Of a DNA stretch of 64,000 nucleotides, positions 49,136 through 56,381 are shown piece after piece (the stretch's first letter is position 1; every line of letters starts with the position of its first letter). A model generated the notes under the pieces. It saw only the letters and a program-made list of their open reading frames with translations, made no database searches and had not been told where the DNA came from. The translations under genes were made by a program, and so were the position numbers. The DNA lies in assembly GCA_036399175.1 (NCBI GenBank), contig DASWNP010000037.1, forward strand, positions 62,001-126,000, written 5' to 3'. The DNA is from DASWNP01 sp036399175 (lineage in GTDB: Bacteria; Acidobacteriota; Blastocatellia; Pyrinomonadales; Pyrinomonadaceae).

Positions 49136-49405
49136 ATGACGCTCATCGACTGGCTTATTCTGCTTCTCATCGCCGGTGTCTGCGGCTCGCTCGGACAGGC
49201 CATCGGCGGCTACACGCGCGGCGGCTGCCTCGTCTCCATCGCGCTCGGCTTCATCGGCGCTCTGCTCGGCCTCTGGCTCGCGCGCTCGCTCGGCCTGCCC
49301 GAGCTTTTCGCCCCGCGAATCGGCACCACCTCCTTCCCCATCATCTGGTCAATCATCGGCGCGGCGCTCTTCGTCGCCGTCATCAACCTGATATCGAAAC
49401 GATGA
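49136..49405 (+). CDS. GlsB/YeaQ/YmgE-type small membrane protein
   Basis: An 89-residue protein with three membrane segments (DWLILLLIAGVCGSLGQ, LVSIALGFIGALLGLWLA, SFPIIWSIIGAALFVAVINL) and glycine spacing typical of the transglycosylase-associated family. Despite the family name no enzyme activity is established; members are stress-induced in several bacteria. Ends next to a hairpin element. Confidence 0.85.
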   Translation: MTLIDWLILLLIAGVCGSLGQAIGGYTRGGCLVSIALGFIGALLGLWLARSLGLPELFAPRIGTTSFPIIWSIIGAALFVAVINLISKR

Positions 49406-49406
49406 A

Positions 49407-49485
49407 GCAGTTTTCAGTTTTCGGTTTTCAGTTTTCAGAAAAGATGTCTTCTGCTGGAAACTGAAAACCGAAAACTGAAAACTGC
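49407..49485. repeat. Micro-repeat hairpin element, TTTTCAG type
   Basis: Arms 49407-49438 (CAGTTTTCAGTTTTCGG units) and 49455-49485 (AACTGAAAACCGAAAACTG units), loop GAAAAGATGTCTTCTGCTGG. It follows the GlsB-type gene. Confidence 0.85.
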
Positions 49486-49660
49486 TTTTCCTTCATCCTT
49501 CATCCTTTGATTCGTCGCTTCTCATCGGTTAAACTCGCGGCTGTACATCTCCCGTTCAGTGAAAAGTTTTTAAGAGGAAGCGCCGGGGGTCTTTCGAGAC
49601 GTTCGAGACCCGACGGGCGTCGGCTCAGGGGTCTCTCTTTTCCGCTCTCATATTTGCTTT

Positions 49661-51394
49661 ATGATTGCCGTTCCTCCAACTCTCAAGACACACCCTCAGC
49701 AGCGTGAGGCAAACACGCCCGACCTCAGACATTTTCGCGAGCAGTATCCGCTGACGGTGGCGAGCCTCGGCTCGCTCGCTAACCGCGAGGCATGGCTGCG
49801 CCGCATCTGGGAGCAGGACGTGCGCTGGCAGCAGTCGATGGAGAAGTACGGCGGGCAGACCCTCGTCGAAGAGGTCATCGTGCGCGGCGCGCCGCCCTCG
49901 CATCTACAGGTCGAAGCCAGCTTCGAGGTTATCTACGCGGGCGGCGTCCTCGGCCTGCTGCACGCGGGCGTGCTCGGATGTCGCTACGGGCGGCGCGTGA
50001 TGGTCTTCGACGCGCACAGGGTCGGCAGCGCCGAGCGCGACTGGAATATCTCGGACGAAGAACTCGGCGAGCTTGAAGAGGCAGGGCTTTTCAGACGCGA
50101 AGAGATAGAAGCGGCGGTCGTCAATCGCTACCGCGCGGGCTTCGTCAAATTTCACGACGCAACCTCGCGCGTTAAGGCCGAGCGGCTGTGGGTGAACGGC
50201 GTGCTCGACGTGGCGCTGGATGCCGACAAGCTTCTGGCTTTGGCCGCCGAGAAGCTGCGCAAGCAGCCGGGATGCGCTCTCTTCGACGGCCTGCGCTTCG
50301 TGCGCGCCTACGTCGAGCCCGAGCGCGTGACGGTCGAAGCGGAAGACGGGCGCGGGGTGCGTCGCCTCTTCGCGGCGCGTCTCTTCGTCGATGCGACCGC
50401 GAAGAACTCGCCCGTCTCCAGACAGCTCAACGACGGGCGCGACGTGACGCACGTCTGCCCGACGGTCGGGACGCTGGCGCGCGGTTTCTCGCGCGGCGCG
50501 GACGAGCCGGACAAGGTTGATTTCAGCGTCGGCGAGATTCTCGTCAGCACAGAGGATGCGAGCGAGCACCGGCAGCTCATCTGGGAAGGCTTCGCCGGAA
50601 ATCCGCAGCGCGACGAATACACGACCTATCTCTTCTTCTACGACGCGGTGGACTCGCCCGCCGACAAATCGCTTCTCTCTCTCTTCGAGCGTTACTTCTC
50701 GACGCTCTCGGGCTACAAGCGCAGGGGCGCGCAGTGGCGCGTGCAGAAGCCCGTCTTCGGCTACGTGCCGAGTTTTCAGCCGCGCGGCTGGAATCAGCGC
50801 AAGCGCAGCGCGGACGAACGCCTGATGCTTCTGGGCGACGCCGCAGGGCTCTCTTCGCCGCTCACCTTCGGCAGCTTCGGCTCTCACCTCAGAAGTCTCA
50901 AGCGACTCACACACCTGACGACGCTCGCCCTCGAAGCAGATTTGCTCGACGCCTCTTCGCTCGCAGAGATTAACTGCCACGCGCCGCGCATGGCGCAGAC
51001 GGCGAGCCTCGCGGAGTTTTTGCGCCCGTCGCCGAAGGGCGCGCCTTCTGCCGTCAACGAAACTTTGAACGCCGTGATGGCCGCCCTGCACAATCTGGAC
51101 GACCGCGTGCGGCGCGAGCTTTTTCAAGACCGCCTCACCTTCTCCGGCCTCAAGAGCCTGCTCGGCTACACGGTTCGACTCTACCCGGCCGCCCTCCAGC
51201 GCGTGCGCGAGCATCTCGGAGCGCGCGGCACGTTCTGGTGGCTCGCCGGAGTGGCCGAAGCCGTCCTGAGCGAGCGACGAGAACGTGCCGCGCCCTCCTT
51301 CCATTCCTCCGCGAAGGAAGAGACGCCCTCCGAGCGATTCGCCCGACACGTCGCCCTCTACAAAAAAGAGTGCGGCGCGGGCGAGCCCGAATAG
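49661..51394 (+). CDS. FAD-dependent oxidoreductase, lycopene cyclase/halogenase-like
   Basis: A 577-residue flavoprotein. The dinucleotide-binding strand is VIYAGGVLGLLHAGVLGCRYG followed by VMVFD, a departure from GxGxxG. LFVDATAKNSPVSRQL and LMLLGDAAGLSSPLTFGSFG (the GD motif of group A flavoenzymes) support FAD binding. The Phe/Trp-rich middle (YLFFYDAVDSP) may line a substrate site. Similar proteins occur in plants and cyanobacteria without a proven reaction. It stands alone on the plus strand. Confidence 0.7.
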   Translation: MIAVPPTLKTHPQQREANTPDLRHFREQYPLTVASLGSLANREAWLRRIWEQDVRWQQSMEKYGGQTLVEEVIVRGAPPSHLQVEASFEVIYAGGVLGLLHAGVLGCRYGRRVMVFDAHRVGSAERDWNISDEELGELEEAGLFRREEIEAAVVNRYRAGFVKFHDATSRVKAERLWVNGVLDVALDADKLLALAAEKLRKQPGCALFDGLRFVRAYVEPERVTVEAEDGRGVRRLFAARLFVDATAKNSPVSRQLNDGRDVTHVCPTVGTLARGFSRGADEPDKVDFSVGEILVSTEDASEHRQLIWEGFAGNPQRDEYTTYLFFYDAVDSPADKSLLSLFERYFSTLSGYKRRGAQWRVQKPVFGYVPSFQPRGWNQRKRSADERLMLLGDAAGLSSPLTFGSFGSHLRSLKRLTHLTTLALEADLLDASSLAEINCHAPRMAQTASLAEFLRPSPKGAPSAVNETLNAVMAALHNLDDRVRRELFQDRLTFSGLKSLLGYTVRLYPAALQRVREHLGARGTFWWLAGVAEAVLSERRERAAPSFHSSAKEETPSERFARHVALYKKECGAGEPE

Positions 51395-51470
51395 AGCGAA
51401 CTGCAAATCACTTCAACTGCAAGCGCCGACCTACTTCTCGGCATCGACGGGATTGTTCTGCTCACACTCA

Positions 51471-51683
51471 TCACTTAGTGTGAATCGTGATGGTGCATTT
51501 TCCGTTCGCGGGGGCTTGGATGGTCTGCGTCTGGCCTGTGTTGTCGTCTCGGATGTCGATTCTCTCGACGGTGAGGTTCGTGTTGCGAAACTTTCCTGTA
51601 CCGCTAGTTTCGGGGAGGTATTCGGTCGCGTTGAACTCTATCTTCACCGAGCCGCCGGTGATGATGACAGGTTGGTCAGGCAT
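51471..51683 (-). CDS. Small MPDQP-family protein, copy 2
   Basis: A 70-residue protein, no signal peptide. The N-terminus MPDQPVIITGGSVKIE is nearly identical to that of the gene at 52090-52296; both end in a strand containing TIxIH (CTITIHTK here). The middle has IDIRDDNTGQTQT. Strong ribosome site AAAGGAGAAACCACC before ATG, again shared with the paralog. Likely a small beta-sandwich. It is the last gene of the kinase-led cluster. Function unknown. Confidence 0.75.
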   Translation of the reverse strand: MPDQPVIITGGSVKIEFNATEYLPETSGTGKFRNTNLTVERIDIRDDNTGQTQTIQAPANGKCTITIHTK

Positions 51684-52089
51684 GGTGGTTTCTCCTTTGA
51701 GGGTTGTGAGGTTGAGGGTTGCAGACTCTCGGGCGCGCTTGTTTCGTCAGGTGGAGCCGGAAACTGCCGTAGGTTCGAGAGCCCGTCGAGAGCAGCCGTC
51801 GAGGGCGGGCTGTCTCTCAAGTGGTTTGAGAGCGGCGGCGATTGGCCGGGTCTTCTGCCGCCGGTTTGGAGGTTTGAAGATTGACGTGGACGGCCTGAGG
51901 CTGTTTTGACGGGCGACGCTGGTTGCGAGGACGTTTGAGGCCGCGTCGAAGATGTGTCTTGCCGTTCGGGTCGCCACGCGAAATTTTCGGAGCGAGCGCG
52001 AACCGGGGAGAGAGGCTGCCCGCACGCGCCCCGTCTATTCCGAAGTAAAGCTTTCTAACTCCAGAAGGCTGCTGCCTCAAGAGTCGTTC
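51684..52089. other. Gap between the two MPDQP paralogs
   Basis: About 400 bases with only Arg/Ser-rich minus-strand frames that lack ribosome sites or family features. I see no third MPDQP copy, hairpin element or promoter. It could be a decayed gene or an untranslated spacer. Confidence 0.4.
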
Positions 52090-52296
52090 CTATGGAACAT
52101 CGTAGTGAATCGTGATGACGCTGTTCTTGTGTGCCGGGTATGGTTGTCCGTCGATGGTAACTCCGGTGATGGTTCCTTCATCCGGGTGCTCGTAGTGGTT
52201 GCCGCCTTTGCCGTTGTCTCCTTTGTCTTTGAGCTTGCCTTTACGGTTCTCTATCTTCAGAGAGCCGCCCGTGATAATCACTGGTTGGTCTGGCAT
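52090..52296 (-). CDS. Small MPDQP-family protein, copy 1
   Basis: A 68-residue protein beginning MPDQPVIITGGSLKIE, then a charged Lys/Gly/Asp stretch (GKLKDKGDNGKGGNHYEH), then TITGVTIDGQPYPAHKNSVI and TIHYDVP. AAAGGAGAATCCAC precedes the ATG. It lies 50 bases after the Ser/Thr kinase gene on the same strand and is probably cotranscribed. Shared ends with a variable middle suggest a common fold with changing loops. Function unknown. Confidence 0.75.
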   Translation of the reverse strand: MPDQPVIITGGSLKIENRKGKLKDKGDNGKGGNHYEHPDEGTITGVTIDGQPYPAHKNSVITIHYDVP

Positions 52297-52346
52297 GTGG
52301 ATTCTCCTTTGCTCTGGTACGGGGCCGAGAGTGGTTTTTCAACAGC

Positions 52347-55343
52347 TCATAGTTCCTGAAGCTGCTGGTGTGAGAGTTGAACGTCGGGTCGGGCGAGGTA
52401 GCTTTGATAGTTTTCGCTTCCCCATCTCTGTTCAAGGGCAGAGAGAAGCGAAAGGGCGCGAGCTGAGTAATCGCTGGCGCGCGTCTGCTGATTGAGGCGG
52501 CGGCTGGCGCGCGAGGCCAGGAGCAGAGCATGCCAGGCGGAAGCGTACTGTTCGCTGCGCCTGAAAAACTCTTCGGCTTCGAGCGCGCGTGCGAGAGCGC
52601 CCTCGTAGTCGTCGCTCTCAAGCAGGACTTCGGAGAGCGTGAGTAAGGCTTGAGAGCGAAGGCCGGGGTCGGCAGCCTGCGTGGCGGCGCTCAAGGCTTC
52701 TTCGCACGCCTGCCTCGCCTGCGGCTTCTGACCTGTGGCGACGAGGGCGAGGGCGCGGACGCGACTGGCGTCGATGATAGCTTCGGGGGCTCGCGCTCCG
52801 GCGAATTCGTGGGCTTGACCGGCCAGCGAGAGCGCCTGCGGAAACTGTCTCTGAGCGAGCGCCATTTCGGCCTTCACCTGATAGATACCGGCCAGCACGG
52901 GCTTGTAACCGCCCGACTCTGCGATGCCGGAGGCTTCGGCCAGCAGGTCGGCGGCCTCTTTGAACCGACCGAGCCTTGAGAGCGCCGTGCTGCGGTAGAG
53001 TAGACCGTAGGCGATGTCCCTCGGATTTTTCTGCAACTTGGAGATAGCGTAGCCCTCTTGAAAATGTGTGAGCGCCTCGGGATAGCGTTCCTGAAGCACG
53101 AAGACGCGCCCGAGGTCGTTGTGCGTCATGCCCACCCAGATGGGATAGTCCATCTGGCGTGCGTCTTTCAGCTCCTGCTCGAAGATTTTGAGCGCGGCCT
53201 GATAGTCGCCCTTCTGTCGATGCGCGCGTCCGAGCAGGGTGCGCGCCTGCAAAGTCTCACGGGTGAAGCCGCCCTTCTCGTAGTATTTGAGACCGCGCTC
53301 AAGAATTTCCATTCCCTCGTCGGTCTTCGACAGATGGATAAGGAGGCTGGCGAGCGCAAAGAGCGCACGCGCCTCGCCGCGCCGCACCTTGTTCTTCTCG
53401 GCCACATCGCGCGCCTCGACGAAATACTTTTCCGCCTCGGCGAACTCGCCGCGAGTGAAGAAGATGCTGCCTAAATCGACGAGGCCGCGCGCGTGCAGGT
53501 TGTACATCCCGTTTGACTGAGCCAGACCGATGGCTTCGCGCGCGTGAGTCTCTGCCTCCTCGTACTTCTGGTTGTCGGCGAGGGCAAGGTTACTCAGGGC
53601 GAGCAGGGCTTGAATGCGCTGATACTCATTGCCGCTCGTGCGCGCCATGTCGAGCGCCTGCCGCAAATCATTGCGCGCTTTGTCCGGGTGCTTGCCCGTG
53701 TCTTTGTAGAGCGAGCCGCGACGCAGGAGCACTTCTGCACGCCCCTCTGTGTTGCCGAGCGCCTGATAGAGCTGGTCGGCACGCTCGAAGCTGGAGAGCG
53801 CGCCGTCGAGGTCTGCCTTTCGACCGTAGAGGATGCCGAGGCGGAGAAAGGCCGTCGCGTACTGCGGGTCGCGCTGGATGGCCTTGAGATAATTCTCAAT
53901 CGCTTTCTGCGTCTCTTCGGTCTTCTCGTAGGCGCGACCCAAATCGACGTAGACCTGCGGCTCGTTCGGCTTGAGCTTGGCAATCTGCTCGTAGAAGGAG
54001 AGCGCGCGGGGGAAATCCTGAACGGCGGTGGAGTGGATGGCTTCGAGATAGAGACGGTCGAGTTCGGGAAGCACCGAGCGGTCGGGCACGAGCGAGGCGA
54101 CTTTGACCAGCTCGCCGTTGGCCTTATCGACGTAATCAAGCTCCATCCATGCTTCGGCCAGCGCGGCGGCGGCGAGCGCAAACTGCGGGTCAGCCTTGAC
54201 GGCCTCCTGAAGCGCACGGCGCGCCTGGTCGTATGCGCCGTCGCGCATAAAGTTCGTGCCCTTCACATACCATTTGACGGCGACGGGATCGGGCTCTGGC
54301 GGCGTGGGTTTGAAGAGCGACATCACGCCCCAGCCGCCGAGGAGGACGGCGACGAGCGCGCCGATGAAAGCGATGGGCGAGATGCGCGGGCGGCGCAGGC
54401 TGTCAGAGATGGTGAGCAGCATGCTCGAGCGCCCGTTGGCTTCGTGCGCGGAGGTGAGACGGCGAATGCGCGAAGTGTCTACCCCGGAGAATCCCGCGAG
54501 CACGAGCCGGAGGTCGTCGCAAAACTCGTCCGCCGATTGATAACGATTCTCCGGCTTCTTGGCGAGCGCCTTCAGGGTAATGCGGTCAAGCTCGGCAGGG
54601 ATGCGCGGGTTGAACTGCGAGGGCGGAGGCGGGTCAACGTGCAAGACCTGTCCGCCTATCTCGATGATGTTAGCGCCCGAGAAGGCCGGGCGTCCGGCGA
54701 TGCATTCGTAGAGCAGCGCGCCGAGGGTGAAGAGGTCGCTTCGTCTATCGACGGGCGCGCCGCGCGCCTGCTCGGGCGAAAGATAAAGCGGCGTGCCGAT
54801 GACGACATCGCTGCGGGTTCTGGTGGAGATTAAAGTCTGCGCTTCGGGGCTGGTCGCGTCGCCGTTCTGTTCGTGAAGCTGCTTGGCGAGACCGAAGTCT
54901 AAGACTTTGACTTCGCCGCGCTCGTTGATGATGACGTTCGACGGCTTGATGTCGCGGTGGATGATGCCGTGACGGTGCGCTTCGTTCAGAGCTTCGGCCA
55001 CGTCGGCGACAATCTCGACCGCCCGCGCAATCGTCAGCTCGCTCGCGTGCAAAAGCTCGCTCAGATTCCGCCCGTTCACCAGCTCCATGACGATGAAGGG
55101 CTGCCCCTCGGGCGTCTCGCCGTAGTCGTAAACGGCGGCGATGTTCTTGTGGCTCAGAGCCGAGATGGCGCGAGCTTCACGCAGAAAGCGCGAGCGATAC
55201 TGGTTTTCGCCGTCTGAGGCCATCGGCAGCTTGACGGCCACGCGCCTGCCCAGGTGCATGTCTTCTGCCACGTAGACGACGCCCATGCCGCCCTCGCCAA
55301 GCTGGCTCAGAATTCGATAATGAGAGATAGTGCGCCCGATCAT
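52347..55343 (-). CDS. Membrane Ser/Thr protein kinase with C-terminal TPR array
   Basis: A 998-residue protein. Residues about 8-270 are a Hanks-type kinase: LGEGGMGVVYVAED (G-loop), VAVKLPM (Lys), IIHRDIKPSNVI (catalytic loop), VLDFGLAKQL (DFG) and GTPLYLSPEQARGAPVDRRS. One membrane segment (ISPIAFIGALVAVLLGGWGV) at about 325-345 puts the ~640-residue TPR part outside. TPRs are numerous (YVDLGRAYEKTEETQKAIEN, FLRLGILYGRKADLDGALSS). It would phosphorylate cytoplasmic targets in response to an outside ligand. The two small MPDQP genes follow. Confidence 0.93.
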   Translation of the reverse strand: MIGRTISHYRILSQLGEGGMGVVYVAEDMHLGRRVAVKLPMASDGENQYRSRFLREARAISALSHKNIAAVYDYGETPEGQPFIVMELVNGRNLSELLHASELTIARAVEIVADVAEALNEAHRHGIIHRDIKPSNVIINERGEVKVLDFGLAKQLHEQNGDATSPEAQTLISTRTRSDVVIGTPLYLSPEQARGAPVDRRSDLFTLGALLYECIAGRPAFSGANIIEIGGQVLHVDPPPPSQFNPRIPAELDRITLKALAKKPENRYQSADEFCDDLRLVLAGFSGVDTSRIRRLTSAHEANGRSSMLLTISDSLRRPRISPIAFIGALVAVLLGGWGVMSLFKPTPPEPDPVAVKWYVKGTNFMRDGAYDQARRALQEAVKADPQFALAAAALAEAWMELDYVDKANGELVKVASLVPDRSVLPELDRLYLEAIHSTAVQDFPRALSFYEQIAKLKPNEPQVYVDLGRAYEKTEETQKAIENYLKAIQRDPQYATAFLRLGILYGRKADLDGALSSFERADQLYQALGNTEGRAEVLLRRGSLYKDTGKHPDKARNDLRQALDMARTSGNEYQRIQALLALSNLALADNQKYEEAETHAREAIGLAQSNGMYNLHARGLVDLGSIFFTRGEFAEAEKYFVEARDVAEKNKVRRGEARALFALASLLIHLSKTDEGMEILERGLKYYEKGGFTRETLQARTLLGRAHRQKGDYQAALKIFEQELKDARQMDYPIWVGMTHNDLGRVFVLQERYPEALTHFQEGYAISKLQKNPRDIAYGLLYRSTALSRLGRFKEAADLLAEASGIAESGGYKPVLAGIYQVKAEMALAQRQFPQALSLAGQAHEFAGARAPEAIIDASRVRALALVATGQKPQARQACEEALSAATQAADPGLRSQALLTLSEVLLESDDYEGALARALEAEEFFRRSEQYASAWHALLLASRASRRLNQQTRASDYSARALSLLSALEQRWGSENYQSYLARPDVQLSHQQLQEL

Positions 55344-55857
55344 GGCCCTTGAGTGCCGTCGAAGATAAAACGAAGGCTTGATGAGGAACCGGCTCGTAAA
55401 GTGAATGAGTCTGCAATCGCCACCGGCTACGAAACCTTCAAGCGGAAACTAGAACTTCTACCTGAGCTTCATTCTCCACCAAAGCCGCCCTCTTTTCAAG
55501 ACTCGAAATCAAACTCGCCGCCCTCAATTTTCAGAGACGACCTGTTTCGGAGACGGGCGGAAAATAATCTGCTTGATTTTAGGCGCAGAGTGGCGGCATA
55601 CTCTGGCGCATTCGGTTCCTGCTCTCGCGCGCGTCATGGATTGAAGCGCGCCTGCCCGTGACAGTCAGAGGCGACCAGGTGTTCGGCTGAGGAGAGAGTG
55701 AGGTTGGTTGACAACAGTTAGAAGCCGCTCTGGTCTGTGTTAGAGCATCGGGCGGGGTCGCCACCAAGTCGTCGAAGCGAGAGAGAGGGGACTCACCTCC
55801 TCGAAGCCTCCGCGAATAGAAGCCGCCCGCGCTTCCTTTGACTTAAAAGGATAAAAC
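55344..55857. other. Long divergent gap before the RRM gene
   Basis: No supported gene; a 102-codon plus frame at 55353-55661 is unstructured and lacks a ribosome site. TTGACA at 55708-55713 could be a -35 for the RRM gene, with no good -10. The long leader may hold RNA structure, as in cold-shock genes, but I recognise none. Confidence 0.4.
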
Positions 55858-56292
55858 ATGGCTACGAAACTTTACGTGGGAAACCTCAGCTTCCGAACCA
55901 CGAGCGACGAGTTGCGCGACCTGTTCTCGCAGGCCGGAGAGGTCGAATCGGCTTCGGTCATCGAAGACCGCGAGACCGGGCGCTCGCGCGGGTTCGGCTT
56001 CGTCGAGATGGTGACGCCCGAAGGCGCGGCGGCGGCCATCGAGCAGTTCAACGGCATGGACTTCGGCGGCCGTAACCTGACGGTCAACGAAGCGAGGCCG
56101 AAGACCGACCGGGGCGGTGGTGGTGGTGGCGGCGGCGGACGCGGCGGCTATGGCGGTGGCGGCGGCGGCGGTGGTCGCGGTGGCTATGGCGGCGGCGGTG
56201 GTGGTGGTGGCGGACGCGGCGGCGGCGGCGGTTTTAATCGCGGCGGCGGCGGTGGCGGCGGACGCGACTTCGAGCGCGAACCGCGCTGGTAA
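55858..56292 (+). CDS. RNA-binding protein: RRM domain with glycine-rich tail
   Basis: A 144-residue protein. One RRM spans residues 4-80: RNP2 is KLYVGNLSF (4-12) and RNP1 is RGFGFVEM (44-51). The tail from about residue 83 is almost all Gly with Arg and Tyr (RGGYGGGGGG), an RGG-like region that tends to condense with RNA. This matches cyanobacterial and acidobacterial Rbp-type chaperones often induced by cold. AAAGGAT precedes the start. A hairpin element follows. Confidence 0.93.
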   Translation: MATKLYVGNLSFRTTSDELRDLFSQAGEVESASVIEDRETGRSRGFGFVEMVTPEGAAAAIEQFNGMDFGGRNLTVNEARPKTDRGGGGGGGGGRGGYGGGGGGGGRGGYGGGGGGGGGRGGGGGFNRGGGGGGGRDFEREPRW

Positions 56293-56299
56293 TTTAATC

Positions 56300-56381
56300 A
56301 AATGATGAATGCGGAATGCGGAATGATGAATTTAAAGCTATTGTCTTTCATTCATCATTCACACTGCCGCATTCATCATTT
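56300..56381. repeat. Micro-repeat hairpin element, ATGAATG type
   Basis: Arms 56300-56332 (ATGATGAATGCGGA units) and 56347-56381 (CATTCATCATTC...CCGC units), loop TTTAAAGCTATTGTCTTTC, which is the loop motif in reverse. It lies between convergent genes and overlaps the stop of the M28 gene. Confidence 0.85.

Noticed and set aside
49904..51406. 500-codon minus-strand open frame opposite the flavoprotein
   Set aside because: High G+C opens antisense frames; the product lacks motifs and is His/Arg/Glu-rich shadow sequence, whereas the plus strand has FAD motifs.
53544..54833. 429-codon plus-strand open frame opposite the kinase TPR region
   Set aside because: The minus strand encodes clear TPR repeats and the kinase DFG region; the plus-strand frame is a shadow.
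55353..55661. 102-codon plus-strand frame in the kinase/RRM gap
   Set aside because: No ribosome site, no motif, and charged low-quality sequence; more likely untranslated leader or spacer.
56113..56275. GGC/GGT-rich tandem stretch resembling a minisatellite or CRISPR-like repeat
   Set aside because: It is the coding sequence of the RRM protein's glycine-rich tail, in frame to the stop; there are no spacers or conserved repeat units.
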